DNA of 64,000 nt from Chitinophaga pinensis (GCA_945862385.1 CAMAXV010000001.1:124001-188000), one strand, 5' to 3'. Numbered from the stretch's first letter, positions 1 to 9,845 are shown. Numbers and translations: made by a program. The notes: generated from the sequence alone by a model not told the origin.

Positions 1-296
1 TCCTGATTAAATTTGTTACCCATCTCTTCCATGTCTGTTTTCTGAGTCTGCAATTTTTCAAGAAGCATTTCATTACTTGCCTTAAGCTCTGCGACCTGAT
101 TATTTTTTTGTTCTAAGATTTGTCTGTTTAATTTCAAATCTGACTGCAGGTCAGCAATAGCTGCATTTTTATCATGCAGCAACAAGGTTGTTGCTGCTTG
201 CACATATTTGGAAGAAGTAGATTTTGCGAGTAGCCAACCTGCAATAATCCCCAAAAATATCCCTCCTGTGATGTAAGCTAAAATTACTGTTGTCAT
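1..296 (-). CDS. rmuC: DNA recombination protein RmuC, N-terminal part (runs off the left edge)
   Basis: The reverse strand opens with ATG at 296 and stays open to the window edge (about 98 codons). The product starts with a single hydrophobic segment (about residues 3-24, containing AYITGGIFLGIIAGWLLAKS), followed by a long Gln/Glu/Lys/Leu-rich stretch that looks like a coiled coil. This membrane-anchor plus coiled-coil layout is that of RmuC, a membrane-tethered protein with a PD-(D/E)XK-type nuclease domain that limits recombination at inverted repeats. The nuclease core lies outside the window, so the assignment rests on the N-terminal architecture. It is divergent from the gene at 470. 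Confidence 0.6.
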   Translation of the reverse strand, partial: MTTVILAYITGGIFLGIIAGWLLAKSTSSKYVQAATTLLLHDKNAAIADLQSDLKLNRQILEQKNNQVAELKASNEMLLEKLQTQKTDMEEMGNKFNQ

Positions 297-406
297 TTTT
301 TAAAGTTTTACTTCTCCTACTCAATTGAACAAGTTATGACATAAGAGAAAAATATCAGCAATCAACCCTTTTTCCATGTATAGTTTAACAAAACCCTTAC
401 TATTGT

Positions 407-428
407 TACATTTCATGAGTGAAATGTA
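407..428. promoter_or_regulatory. Perfect 9-bp dyad in a divergent intergenic region
   Basis: TACATTTCA and TGAAATGTA form a perfect inverted repeat around a 4-nt centre (TGAG). It sits 41 bp upstream of the ATG at 470, between two divergent genes, so a terminator role is unlikely. An operator is the simplest reading, but no regulator is known. Confidence 0.35.
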
Positions 429-469
429 AATTTCCCTTTTATTGATACCTTTAGTTCAAACTACACACT

Positions 470-913
470 ATGAATATCAGAGTTGTCAAATTTGTATCCT
501 TGTTACTATTAAGTTCCGTTGGATTGACTCTTCATGCGCAAGATAAAAATGTAAAAGCCGTTCAGGAAACCATCAACACATTTTTCAAAGCATTCAGTGA
601 GGGTGATTTTAAATACATCCAACAAACTTCTACAGTAGATTTTCTATTGCTGGAACAAGGTATGATCTGGACTTTGGATACGCTTCAAAACAAACTGTCT
701 AAACCAAAACCTGCAGGATACTCACGCAAAAACAGGTTTGATTTTTTTGAAACACGCATAACCGTAAAAAGGGCATGGGTTGGATACCACAACTATGCAG
801 ATTTTGAGACAGCTGCAGGAAAAAGGAAGATCCACTGGCTGGAATCTGCGGTGCTGGTCAAAGAAAAAAAATCCTGGAAACTGGAAATGATGCATTCCAC
901 CATTGTTCAATAA
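470..913 (+). CDS. Exported NTF2-like (DUF4440/SnoaL-like) protein
   Basis: 147 aa with a Sec signal peptide (hydrophobic core about residues 8-21, cleavage likely after LHA/QDK). The mature part has the usual pattern of small NTF2-like proteins: an N-terminal helix with VQETINTFFKAFSEGD, a central acidic/aromatic strand region, and a final strand pair ending WKLEMMHSTIV. Such proteins form a cone-shaped alpha+beta barrel that often binds small ligands; no catalytic residues can be named. The M28 peptidase follows 24 bp downstream on the same strand, so the two may be co-transcribed. Function unknown. Confidence 0.7.
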   Translation: MNIRVVKFVSLLLLSSVGLTLHAQDKNVKAVQETINTFFKAFSEGDFKYIQQTSTVDFLLLEQGMIWTLDTLQNKLSKPKPAGYSRKNRFDFFETRITVKRAWVGYHNYADFETAAGKRKIHWLESAVLVKEKKSWKLEMMHSTIVQ

Positions 914-937
914 CTTTATAGCATAAAAATCATAACC

Positions 938-2485
938 ATGCGTTTCAAACTGCTCTTTACATCGCTCTTCATTACTGCTACTTTGGGTAATCTCTCCCTG
1001 CAGGCACAGCAAGAACCTACTGTAGCTGCCATCATCAAAGAGGCGACTGAAAACTCGCAACTGAAACGGATGAGTCATGAATTGATGGATGGAGTAGGTC
1101 CGCGCCTGGTGGGCTCTACCAAAATGCTGAATGCAAGCGACTGGGCCATTGCACAATACCAGCAATATGGCATTACTGCCAAAAGAGAGAATTATGGTAC
1201 ATGGAGGGGATGGGACAGAGGTATTACGCATGTAGATATGATCAGTCCCTGGACCAAATCACTGGAAGCCACCCAACTGGCCTTCTCACCTTCCACCAAA
1301 AAAACTGTAAAAGGGGAAACCATCATCCTTGCAGACGTAGCAGATTCAGCTGCCTTCCAGCAGTGGCTGCCGAATGTGAAAGGCAAATTTGTTCTGTTGG
1401 CCATGCCGCAGCCTACGGGTAGACCAGATTACAACTGGAAAGAATTTGCCACCAAGGCTTCCATGGACAAAATGCAACAGGAGCGTAAGGAAGCCACTGA
1501 AGCCTGGCGGAAACGCATCAGCAAAACGGGATACAACAACCGTACCCTGGCCATAGCATTAGAAAAAGCTGGCGCTGCAGGTATCATCGGCAGCAACTGG
1601 AGCCAGGGCTTTGGCGTGAATAAAATCTTTGATGCGTACACCAAAAAGATTGCAACGATTGATGTGATGCTTGAAGATTACGGTCTGCTTTACCGACTGA
1701 CCGAATCGGGAAGAGCTCCAATCATTAGTGTAAACGCCCAATCCAAAGAACTAGGAGAAGTAGCCACCTTCAATACCCTGGCTGAAATCAAGGGCACTGA
1801 AAAGCCCAATGAATATGTGATGCTCTCCGCACATTTCGACTCCTGGGATGGTGGTACAGGTGCAACAGATAATGGTACCGGAACCATGGTGATGATGGAA
1901 GCGATGCGCATCCTGAAAAAAGTTTACCCCAATCCTAAACGTACCATCCTGGTGGGCCATTGGGGCAGTGAAGAACAGGGACTGAACGGCTCCCGTGCCT
2001 TCGTGGAAGACCATCCTGAAATCGTGAGCAACCTGCAGGCCCTATTCAATCAAGACAATGGCACAGGCAGAATTGTGAATATGTCTGGTTCAGGTTATGC
2101 CAAAGCCAAAGATTACCTGGGCAGGTGGATGGCCGCTATTCCTGGTGAGTATAAAGATTCCATTAAGGCGACCTTCCCTGGCATGCCTGGTGGCGGTGGT
2201 TCAGACCATGCCTCCTTTGTAGCCGTGGGTGCTCCGGCCTTTTCGTTGGGTGCATTGAACTGGTCATACTTCAATTATACCTGGCATACCAACCGCGATA
2301 CTTACGACAAAATCATATTTGATGACCTGCGTAACAATGCCATCGTCACTGCCATCTTGGTGTACATGGCCTGCGAAGATCCTGAACGCAGTTCCAATGA
2401 AAAAGCTGTATCACCAGGCGCTCAAAACAACCGCAGCTGGCCTGCACCTGTTAAAGCCAAACGTCGCGGCGGATTTGATCAGTAA
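938..2485 (+). CDS. M28 family zinc aminopeptidase (carboxypeptidase Q-like), exported
   Basis: 515 aa with a signal peptide (about 1-23, ending LQA/QQ). A PA-type insertion (about residues 130-270) precedes the catalytic domain. The di-zinc M28 ligands are visible: His299-x-Asp301, Asp311 in ATDNGTG, catalytic Glu345 with Glu346 in GSEEQG, Asp373 in NQDNG, and His450 in YTWHTNRDT. The enzyme would trim N-terminal residues or dipeptides from peptides in the periplasm or outside the cell. The C-terminal tail is basic and low in complexity (VKAKRRGGFDQ). It probably shares a transcript with the upstream NTF2-like gene. Confidence 0.9.
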   Translation: MRFKLLFTSLFITATLGNLSLQAQQEPTVAAIIKEATENSQLKRMSHELMDGVGPRLVGSTKMLNASDWAIAQYQQYGITAKRENYGTWRGWDRGITHVDMISPWTKSLEATQLAFSPSTKKTVKGETIILADVADSAAFQQWLPNVKGKFVLLAMPQPTGRPDYNWKEFATKASMDKMQQERKEATEAWRKRISKTGYNNRTLAIALEKAGAAGIIGSNWSQGFGVNKIFDAYTKKIATIDVMLEDYGLLYRLTESGRAPIISVNAQSKELGEVATFNTLAEIKGTEKPNEYVMLSAHFDSWDGGTGATDNGTGTMVMMEAMRILKKVYPNPKRTILVGHWGSEEQGLNGSRAFVEDHPEIVSNLQALFNQDNGTGRIVNMSGSGYAKAKDYLGRWMAAIPGEYKDSIKATFPGMPGGGGSDHASFVAVGAPAFSLGALNWSYFNYTWHTNRDTYDKIIFDDLRNNAIVTAILVYMACEDPERSSNEKAVSPGAQNNRSWPAPVKAKRRGGFDQ

Positions 2486-2503
2486 TTCAAATTTCACAGA
2501 ATG

Positions 2504-2541
2504 AGTGACAATTATATGATTTGTTTCACATTATTGTCACT
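2504..2541. terminator. Inverted repeat after the M28 gene, possible bidirectional terminator
   Basis: AGTGACAAT at 2504-2512 pairs perfectly with ATTGTCACT at 2533-2541, around a 20-nt loop. It lies between convergent genes (stops at 2485 and 2739). No long T-run follows on either strand, so termination is only inferred from position. The remaining bases up to 2738 show no gene. Confidence 0.35.
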
Positions 2542-2738
2542 TAAAATATGATATGCATATACAGAGAGATGCGGAACAAACTTTTATTGATGGAAAAATA
2601 GTTCCAACTGAAAACCATTAATACTATTACGGCAGAGCAGATTCGATGGTAGGTATTGCAATTAGAGAATAAGAAAACAAGTTATATGAAATAAATGATT
2701 GTTCAAATGTTAGCTTATTACTAATAATTTTAGATTTT

Positions 2739-3545
2739 TCATCGTAGGTATTTATCCTTGAGCATTTGTTTTTGCTTATTACCAATGCCCAATTCTAACT
2801 CCAACATTTTCTCTAAAGAGCCATATTCTTTTTTAATACTTGAAAAAGCTTCAGTGAGATACTCAGGCTTTACACCCATTAAGATTCTTCCCATTTTTTC
2901 AGGAATACCATACATTTTCAATTTCTGTAGATCAAGTGCTCCAACAGCTTCGTTTGAACGTAAAAAATCAGACATGATAGCTTGTTCATCAAAATCCAAT
3001 GCCTTCATCAGCAATGCTGAAGCGATTCCTGTTCTATCCTTTCCTGCAGAACAATGAAAAAGTACTTTGGAATCAGGAATCAACAATATATCAAAAAAAG
3101 ATTTGTAAGATTTAACCATCGATGCAAAGTTCTGATAGAAACTCATCATGATACTGTCTGCTGTAGCCTCAGTTGAATTCGGACTATTCAGTACAGCGAA
3201 CATTTGCATAGATGATTGCTGATTAATATTTCCCAATGGAATCCTAATTGAGTTAACCTTCATACCTGCAGTATCGTCTGGCTCCCTTTGTATTTCAAAA
3301 TCTGTTCTGAAATCAACAATTGTGTTTAATCTTAAATCTTGGATTCTCAATTTATCTGATGCTGGTAAAGCTGCTATTGAACCGGATCTAAATAGTATAT
3401 TCTCCTTAAATTTCTTGCCCTCAATATTTTTAAGTCCATTATAGGTTCTAAAATTGGGACTTTTCTCAATACCAATGTTAATCTGGCCTAAAGTCATATT
3501 TGTAAACATAATTGCAATTGCAATTAGGAAAGTTTTCATCTTCAT
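2739..3545 (-). CDS. Exported tyrosine-protein phosphatase family protein (Y_phosphatase3 type)
   Basis: 268 aa with a signal peptide (about 1-20). The active-site loop is HCSAGKDRTG: nucleophile Cys165 and Arg171 match the CX5R signature of cysteine phosphatases. Upstream, FRSGSIAAL and VDFRTDFEIQ match the conserved N-terminal part of the bacterial PF13350 family. The protein would act in the periplasm or at the surface, on phosphotyrosine, phosphoinositide or inositol-phosphate-type substrates; the specificity cannot be read. Its ATG directly abuts the stop of the upstream TonB receptor gene, so both are one operon, suggesting hydrolysis and uptake of a phosphorylated compound. Confidence 0.82.
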   Translation of the reverse strand: MKMKTFLIAIAIMFTNMTLGQINIGIEKSPNFRTYNGLKNIEGKKFKENILFRSGSIAALPASDKLRIQDLRLNTIVDFRTDFEIQREPDDTAGMKVNSIRIPLGNINQQSSMQMFAVLNSPNSTEATADSIMMSFYQNFASMVKSYKSFFDILLIPDSKVLFHCSAGKDRTGIASALLMKALDFDEQAIMSDFLRSNEAVGALDLQKLKMYGIPEKMGRILMGVKPEYLTEAFSSIKKEYGSLEKMLELELGIGNKQKQMLKDKYLR

Positions 3546-6398
3546 TTATTTAAGATTCCATCTGATTCCAGCCTGACCATTAACAGAAAACCACTCACCA
3601 TTGGTTATTCTACTTTGGTTGTTACCTAAATACTGACGGAAAGGTTCGTTTGTTAAATTCCTTATCTCTGTGAAGAATTTCAGATTTTTAGTTATGGAGT
3701 AAGCTGCTGAAAAGTCTACTGTTAGATTATCATTTACGTAGAGATAATAATCAGGTCCAAGGCTTTGATTGATACTCTCTAATGATTTACCCCTGAAATT
3801 ACCTGCAAGTCTCACTGTAACACCATACTTTTCATAGAAAATAGCTGCATTATAGAGCAAGGATGATTGATTTGGCAAAGATGTTTTATCAGTAGCTACC
3901 AATTGACCAGAACTACTGTAACGTGGAACTTCCAGTTTTGAATTGATTATACTGAAATTGAAGTCAATTCCAAATCCACCCCACAATCCTTTCAAACGGC
4001 TAAATCGTTTTGTAATTCCTGCTTCAAAACCCAATATAGATGCACTTTTAAGATTCTTGGGTTGTGTAACAAAATAGTTTGTATTATTGATATTTTCAAT
4101 GAACAGGTCTCTGAAAATATAATTGCTAATTTTTTTATAAAATACTCCACCGGTTATCTGACCAATATTTTCTAGAAATAATTCACCGATCAAATCAAGG
4201 TTATTTGAATAGGTAGGGTTCAAATCTGGATTACCTCTTGTAATTCTTGGTTGGCCACCAGTAATGTCCACTATTTCAGAAGGTGATAAGTCTGGTAAGT
4301 TTGCCCTGGATAAAGTTTTAGTATAGGCTGCGCGTAAATTCATGTTGCTCAGAGGACTATATTTCAATTGAATCATTGGCAACAGTGAATTGTAGTTTGA
4401 TGTTCTTGAAACAGGTGTTAGTGATTTAGCCACATTATCATATTTGGCACTATTGATTGTAATACTGGTATACTCATTACGGAAACCCCCTATTATTTTC
4501 AATGTAGTATCAACCTCAAATACACCCATAATATAAGAAGCTGTCACATTTTCAGTTCCACTATATTTGGTAGTTGGATTAGAAGCTGCTGAATAATCCC
4601 CAATATTATTAGCATTAAAGAATTCCGGGGTAAAAATCTGAAATAACTGATCCTTTGTCAATGGATTAATCATGAAATTTTTAAAAGGATTGTTGATTTC
4701 ACTAAAATAAGTAGATCCACTTTTAAACTGTTCAGTAGTTAATTGAGATAATGTTTTTTGAGGAGCAGTATTGGGTATTCCCAGTGAGGATTGAGCAAGG
4801 TATGCTAATGGTGTTTGTCCGCCACTGAAAGTTTTATTTCTGTATTTACCACCAAAACGAAGCTGAAATTTTTTGCTGATATCTATTTGATTATTTATTG
4901 TGGCCACTTTATCATAATCACGTTGATCAAGCTGGAAGATTATCATTTGTTGCAACCGCAACTTTGTTGGATCAATTACATCTGCAGGATTGGTTAGTTT
5001 AGGGTCTACCTGTAATGGATCAATACCAATTTTATCAGTGGCATCAAATGTATTGTATATTAATCCATCTGCTGATCTATTACCAAAATTTCCAGCAAGA
5101 CTTTGATAAAACTGAGCTATTGGTAACCCTTTTTTGTCTGAAGGCATGCCTGGAGGAGTATTAAGTACATAAGTCATGTCATATGAGGAAAGACGCCAGT
5201 CAGTTTTAAAATTCGAAGAAAACTGATGATTACCACCTACTTCATATCCTTTCAGCGCAGTTTCGTAAAATGAGTACCGGTAACTATACCTATACCTTCT
5301 CCTTGAAAATTCGTAAAAACTCTCTGTAACAGGACGAACATCATCAAACCTATCTTGAACAATTCTGGTGTATATTTTATTATTTGAATTGAAGTTATAG
5401 TCTGCAACAAAATTGACAGCATTAGTTTCTCTATAACCAAGATATCTTTTCGCATTTATTGTATTTATCGCATAACGTTGAGCGGCATTGGCAGCAGCAA
5501 GATTGTAATCAACAACTACTTCATCAGCCGAGAAATTTCTTTTCCAAATTGACGCTGCTACTAAAAACCCTAGCTTCCCCTTAAAGAGTCGATCACCATA
5601 TGAACCAGATATATTATAGGTGTTTTCTTGGGCTTTCTGGTTATATCCACCAGCTGCACTGATGTTAAACGTTCTCTTGGCTGGCGCGCTTCTCGTCACA
5701 AAATTTATTGATCCCCCAATGGCATCACCTTCCATCTCGGGTGTGATGATTTTTGAAAGTTGAATAAATTGAATCATTTCAGAAGGAATAGCGTCAAGTG
5801 CTGTATTTCTACTTCCAAAATTTGCGCTTGGCAAACGGGTTCCATTGTACAAAGTTGAAGACCATGCATAAGGTGTGCCTCTTACACTTGCAGTATTTGC
5901 TTCACCATGATAGCGATTCACACTCACTGAAGGAAGGCGCTGTACTGCTTCTGCAGCATTACGATCCGGGAGTTTACCGATATTATCTGCTGCAAGAACA
6001 TCCATATATGATAATGAACTTTTCTTTATTGCAATTGCTCTTATCTGTGAAGATGCTGTATTACCTCCTACTATTACAGATTTTAATTCTTCTCTTGCTT
6101 CATTCAAAATAATTGTACCCAGATCAAATTTTTTGGTAGTACCATCCAATAGAATACTTTTAGTCAATGATTTATAGCCAATAATTGAAAAAGAAATTTC
6201 AATACTACCTGGAACTAACCCACTTATTTGAAACGAACCTTCAGCATCGGTTACAACAATTTTACTTGGATATTTCATTTGTACAGAAACACCCGTCAGA
6301 AAATTAGTGCCATCAGATATTTTACCCCTCAGTTGTATTTGACTGAAAACAGTATTTAATGAAAAAATAAAAACAGACAGAAAAAATATTCTTGCCAT
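3546..6398 (-). CDS. TonB-dependent outer-membrane receptor
   Basis: The ATG at 6398 is preferred over the longer TTG frame (6416); it gives about 950 aa with a clean signal peptide. Order of domains: signal peptide, carboxypeptidase-regulatory-like domain (about 25-105), plug domain with IGKLPDRNAAEAVQRLPSVS and SVRGTPYAWSSTLYNG, then a beta-barrel ending in an aromatic/basic terminal strand (GIRWNLK). The plug motif is characteristic of the TIGR01782-type receptors known from Xanthomonas and Caulobacter, not of SusC. It would import a substrate with TonB/ExbBD energy. It is the first gene of the pair with the phosphatase; there is no SusD partner. Confidence 0.9.
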   Translation of the reverse strand: MARIFFLSVFIFSLNTVFSQIQLRGKISDGTNFLTGVSVQMKYPSKIVVTDAEGSFQISGLVPGSIEISFSIIGYKSLTKSILLDGTTKKFDLGTIILNEAREELKSVIVGGNTASSQIRAIAIKKSSLSYMDVLAADNIGKLPDRNAAEAVQRLPSVSVNRYHGEANTASVRGTPYAWSSTLYNGTRLPSANFGSRNTALDAIPSEMIQFIQLSKIITPEMEGDAIGGSINFVTRSAPAKRTFNISAAGGYNQKAQENTYNISGSYGDRLFKGKLGFLVAASIWKRNFSADEVVVDYNLAAANAAQRYAINTINAKRYLGYRETNAVNFVADYNFNSNNKIYTRIVQDRFDDVRPVTESFYEFSRRRYRYSYRYSFYETALKGYEVGGNHQFSSNFKTDWRLSSYDMTYVLNTPPGMPSDKKGLPIAQFYQSLAGNFGNRSADGLIYNTFDATDKIGIDPLQVDPKLTNPADVIDPTKLRLQQMIIFQLDQRDYDKVATINNQIDISKKFQLRFGGKYRNKTFSGGQTPLAYLAQSSLGIPNTAPQKTLSQLTTEQFKSGSTYFSEINNPFKNFMINPLTKDQLFQIFTPEFFNANNIGDYSAASNPTTKYSGTENVTASYIMGVFEVDTTLKIIGGFRNEYTSITINSAKYDNVAKSLTPVSRTSNYNSLLPMIQLKYSPLSNMNLRAAYTKTLSRANLPDLSPSEIVDITGGQPRITRGNPDLNPTYSNNLDLIGELFLENIGQITGGVFYKKISNYIFRDLFIENINNTNYFVTQPKNLKSASILGFEAGITKRFSRLKGLWGGFGIDFNFSIINSKLEVPRYSSSGQLVATDKTSLPNQSSLLYNAAIFYEKYGVTVRLAGNFRGKSLESINQSLGPDYYLYVNDNLTVDFSAAYSITKNLKFFTEIRNLTNEPFRQYLGNNQSRITNGEWFSVNGQAGIRWNLK

Positions 6399-6511
6399 CT
6401 TATAGAATTTTGGCAAAGAAATTTGAACAATGTTAATCTAAGGTTATTCCTCTGTGACTATCTTGTTATGATATTTTGGTTGGTATTGTAATAAATTTGA
6501 AATGCGGAGTA

Positions 6512-7576
6512 CTATTTTTTTATAAATTTTGTACTCTCCACTATCAAAGTTGGGGTAGATGAAGCAAAGTCAATCTTTGCTGCGGCAAACTGTTCATAGA
6601 TATCAAAGTTGATTTGCTGAACAATATCCATATAAGTATTATACTCCGGTGTATCCACAAAAAAGACCACTTCATAATTGAGACTGAAATTACCATAGGT
6701 GGCAAAGTGAACGCGGTCAAATCGAACCAGTTCAGATTTTTGAACAATTGATTTGATCATCTCCGGAATCATTTTCAGTTTATCGAGTGGTAGACCATAT
6801 ACCACTCCGATATTGAAAACTACCCGCCTGCTTTCCAGTCGCTTGAAATTATGTATCCTCGAGCCTGTAAGGTTACTATTGGCAATGATTAATTGCTCTC
6901 CGGTAATGCTTCTGATTCTTGTTGTTTTAATCCCAATATTCTCTACTGTTCCCTTTTTATCATCTACCGTTATAAAATCGCCAACCTCAAAAGGTCTGTC
7001 AAAGAATATGACAAAATAATTGAAAAGATCACCCAGTATATTTTGCGCCGCCAGTGCGATAGCAATACCACCAATACCCAAACCAGTAAGAACAGTGGTG
7101 ACATTGTAACCGAGGTTTGAAAAGAACATCAGCAGTCCGGCAGACCATACCAGGATCTTCAAAACAATCATGATGCCTCCAATCTGCTTCAGTTTGGTTT
7201 CACCATTCTCGAGTTTAAGTACCTGTGCTTCCAACACTTTTCTTGCCAGCGTCAGAGAAAATGAAATCAGGAAATACAAGGTAACAACCCCGTATGCAAT
7301 CTTCAGCCACTTTTCAATGTTGCTGTTCAGGCTCAACAATTCGAGAGCCCAATAAATAACCAAAATACGCAGAATAGGTATACCGAACTTTTCAAGTACC
7401 TGCAATGCGATATCATCCAGGTTTGATTCTGTTTTACTTGCAATAAGCCTAAGCCTTTGCAGCAGGTAGTTTTTAACCAGATGCAATACACAAAATCCAA
7501 CAACTATGAAAGCCAATGAAATCAGGTAACTGCGAATGGTATTGTCCCAATATATCAGTTCCAACATATCTTTCAT
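6512..7576 (-). CDS. MscS-family mechanosensitive ion channel
   Basis: 354 aa. Four hydrophobic segments occupy the N-terminal half. The pore-lining helix is GLGIGGIAIALAAQNILGD, followed by the MscS beta domain (DRPFEVGDFITV, GTVENIGIKTTRIRS) and a mixed alpha/beta C-terminal domain. It would open under membrane tension to release solutes during osmotic downshift. It is longer than E. coli MscS (286 aa) because of an extra N-terminal membrane region. The lipoprotein gene upstream ends 9 bp before its ATG, so the two form an operon. Confidence 0.88.
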   Translation of the reverse strand: MKDMLELIYWDNTIRSYLISLAFIVVGFCVLHLVKNYLLQRLRLIASKTESNLDDIALQVLEKFGIPILRILVIYWALELLSLNSNIEKWLKIAYGVVTLYFLISFSLTLARKVLEAQVLKLENGETKLKQIGGIMIVLKILVWSAGLLMFFSNLGYNVTTVLTGLGIGGIAIALAAQNILGDLFNYFVIFFDRPFEVGDFITVDDKKGTVENIGIKTTRIRSITGEQLIIANSNLTGSRIHNFKRLESRRVVFNIGVVYGLPLDKLKMIPEMIKSIVQKSELVRFDRVHFATYGNFSLNYEVVFFVDTPEYNTYMDIVQQINFDIYEQFAAAKIDFASSTPTLIVESTKFIKK

Positions 7577-7585
7577 AATGAATAA

Positions 7586-8086
7586 TTATTTCTCCAGCTT
7601 CACATCAAGCACATGTAAGTATGTGCCATCATCATTTCTGGTGGTAGTCACTTCACCTTCAATGCCTTTATATTTACCTGTACCACCTACAATGGCACGT
7701 TTTTGTGATATACCCAATTTCATCTGCTGCTCACCATGGTGATAGCTTGTACCGCCCTGGGCTACGATTTCATTTTCATCGCCCAAGTTAAACACCATGC
7801 TACCAATGCGCTCAGCAACATGAACCGGATTAGTACTGTCACCATCCATGATATCTACTGTGACGAGCCAACCCATTACATCTCCTGCAACTTGACCAGC
7901 AGTATCTTTGATGATTGCCTCAAAAGCCATTCCATCTCCATGACTGTGTGCTGTATCACCGAGATTTAGGTGAACCAAAGCAGGTTTATCCTGAATAAAC
8001 TTGATGGTTTGCCAGTTTGATCCAGATTCTTGCTTACATCCTGTCAAAAGGCTAAAGACAAAGGCACTAAACAAGAGATACTTCAT
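7586..8086 (-). CDS. Lipoprotein with an allene-oxide-cyclase/dirigent-like barrel
   Basis: The start at 8086 is chosen because it gives a proper lipoprotein signal (MKYLLFSAFVFSLLTGC, lipobox Cys17); the upstream extension adds an unlikely leader. The mature part of about 150 aa shows repeated beta strands and the signature VGGTGKYKGIEGEV, which marks AOC-barrel-like and dirigent-like proteins. Bacterial members have no settled function, so I assign only the fold. It lies upstream of the MscS gene in the same operon. Confidence 0.65.
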   Translation of the reverse strand: MKYLLFSAFVFSLLTGCKQESGSNWQTIKFIQDKPALVHLNLGDTAHSHGDGMAFEAIIKDTAGQVAGDVMGWLVTVDIMDGDSTNPVHVAERIGSMVFNLGDENEIVAQGGTSYHHGEQQMKLGISQKRAIVGGTGKYKGIEGEVTTTRNDDGTYLHVLDVKLEK

Positions 8087-8244
8087 TGGTTCAATTTTTA
8101 TGATTGGAGTAAAATTATTGAATTTGTTAAACAATTAGGAAATAAGATGGTATGTCGCTTTCCATCGAGGTGTTTTGACACAATGAATTAAAGTCATAAC
8201 TTAAGGGTGCGGAATATTTTAAAATCTGTTTCGCGTTTTCTGTC

Positions 8245-9801
8245 ATGAAAAACTATGCAGTTGTTTTTTTCTTGCTTTTTGTTGCAGCATCTTCCTGTAA
8301 TTCCAACAACACAGACAAAAAGCTACCCCGAATCGCCATTGCAGGTCTGGCAATTGAATCCAGCACCTTCTCCCCTGCGCTAACACATGAACCGGCTTTC
8401 AAAGCCAGAGTTGACAGCAATATTTTTAAAGCATACCCTTTTTTATCAGCAGACTCCACTTTGCGCAAAAGTGCTAACTGGTTTCCGACATTGCAGGCGC
8501 ATGCACTTCCAGGAGGCACTGTTACGCGTGAAGCATACGAATCACTGGTTAACCAAACCCTCGAAAGATTGAAAGCGAATCTTCCATACGATGGTTTGTT
8601 TTTTGATATTCATGGCGCCATGAGTGTGGTTGGCTTGGATGATCCGGAAGGTGATTTTATCATCCGTGTGCGCAAAGTAGTAGGTACAGAAACATTGATA
8701 TCGACGTCAATGGATTTACATGGCAACGTATCACAGCGACTGGCAGAAAATACAGACCTCATCACGTGTTACCGAATGGCGCCTCACGAAGATGCCATAG
8801 AATCAAAAAAACGGGCTGTCCAAAATCTCGTGGACCGTCTCGAATCAGGTAAAGGTAAACCCGCATTCAAAGCCTGGATTCCTGTTCCCATCTTACTTCC
8901 CGGCGAAAAAACAAGTACACGCATAGAACCCGGTAAAAGTCTCTATGCACAAGTAGACCCCATCACCAAACAACCTGGCATCATCGATGCAGCAATTTGG
9001 ATTGGCTATGCATGGGCCGATGAACCGCGCAATCATGCTGTAGTCATGGTTACCGGAGACGACCAAAAAGCAGTAGGAGAAGCTGCTGAAAGTCTCGCTG
9101 CCAGCTTTTGGGCTGTTCGCTCAAAATTTGAATTTGTTGCCCCAGTTGCCGATCTCAATGAAAGCCTGAATATGGCGTTAGCAAGTGACAAAAAACCGTT
9201 TATGATCAGTGACATGGGAGATAATCCTACTGCAGGTGGAGCTGGAGATGTAACCTGGACACTCACCAAACTACTCGATCTACCTGAATTCAAATCTGAG
9301 AAAGGACCAAACCTCATTTATGCCTCCATCCCAGCACCAGAGTTGGTAGCAAAAGCCGTTGCTGCAGGTGTTGGCGCAAAAGTTGAAGGCCTGGCAGGCG
9401 CTGCTGTCGACAACCGCTTTGCTCCGCCAGTCAAACTCACAGGCATTGTAGAATCCATTCACCAGGGCGATATAGACGCAGAAACTGAAGTGGTCATCCA
9501 GGTTGGCTCCATTCATGTGATTGCCACCAAAAAAAGAAAACCTTACCACCATGAAAGCGATTTTCTCAACCTGGGCTTAAAACCCAGAGAGGCTGATATA
9601 GTGGTTGTCAAGATTGGCTACCTGGTGCCTGAATTATATGATATGCGAGGCGACTGGATCATGGCACAAACGCCAGGTGGTGTGGACCAGGACCTTGAAC
9701 GCCTTGGGCACAAAAGAATTATCCGACCAATGTATCCACTGGATAAAGACATGGCAGATCCTGATCTGAAAGCCAGATTCATGAAAGCATCAAATCAATA
9801 A
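8245..9801 (+). CDS. M81 family metallopeptidase (MlrC-like) lipoprotein
   Basis: 518 aa with a lipoprotein signal (FVAASSC, Cys18). Family motifs include ESSTFSP near the start, FDIHGAMSVVGLDDPEGD, MDLHGNVSQ, and DMGDNPTAGGAGD later. The His and Asp residues in these motifs are those expected to bind metal in the M81/MlrC family, named after the enzyme that finishes microcystin breakdown. Homologues are widespread in organisms that never meet microcystin, so the real substrate is open, probably a peptide or amide. A lipid anchor on this normally cytosolic-type enzyme places it at an envelope face. Confidence 0.85.
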   Translation: MKNYAVVFFLLFVAASSCNSNNTDKKLPRIAIAGLAIESSTFSPALTHEPAFKARVDSNIFKAYPFLSADSTLRKSANWFPTLQAHALPGGTVTREAYESLVNQTLERLKANLPYDGLFFDIHGAMSVVGLDDPEGDFIIRVRKVVGTETLISTSMDLHGNVSQRLAENTDLITCYRMAPHEDAIESKKRAVQNLVDRLESGKGKPAFKAWIPVPILLPGEKTSTRIEPGKSLYAQVDPITKQPGIIDAAIWIGYAWADEPRNHAVVMVTGDDQKAVGEAAESLAASFWAVRSKFEFVAPVADLNESLNMALASDKKPFMISDMGDNPTAGGAGDVTWTLTKLLDLPEFKSEKGPNLIYASIPAPELVAKAVAAGVGAKVEGLAGAAVDNRFAPPVKLTGIVESIHQGDIDAETEVVIQVGSIHVIATKKRKPYHHESDFLNLGLKPREADIVVVKIGYLVPELYDMRGDWIMAQTPGGVDQDLERLGHKRIIRPMYPLDKDMADPDLKARFMKASNQ

Positions 9802-9845
9802 TGCGGTGATTGTATCTTAACCTGTGATGCTATTAAACTGCAAGA

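Noticed and set aside
3546-6416. Longer TonB receptor start at 6416
   Set aside because: The codon there is TTG; the ATG at 6398 gives a better signal peptide.
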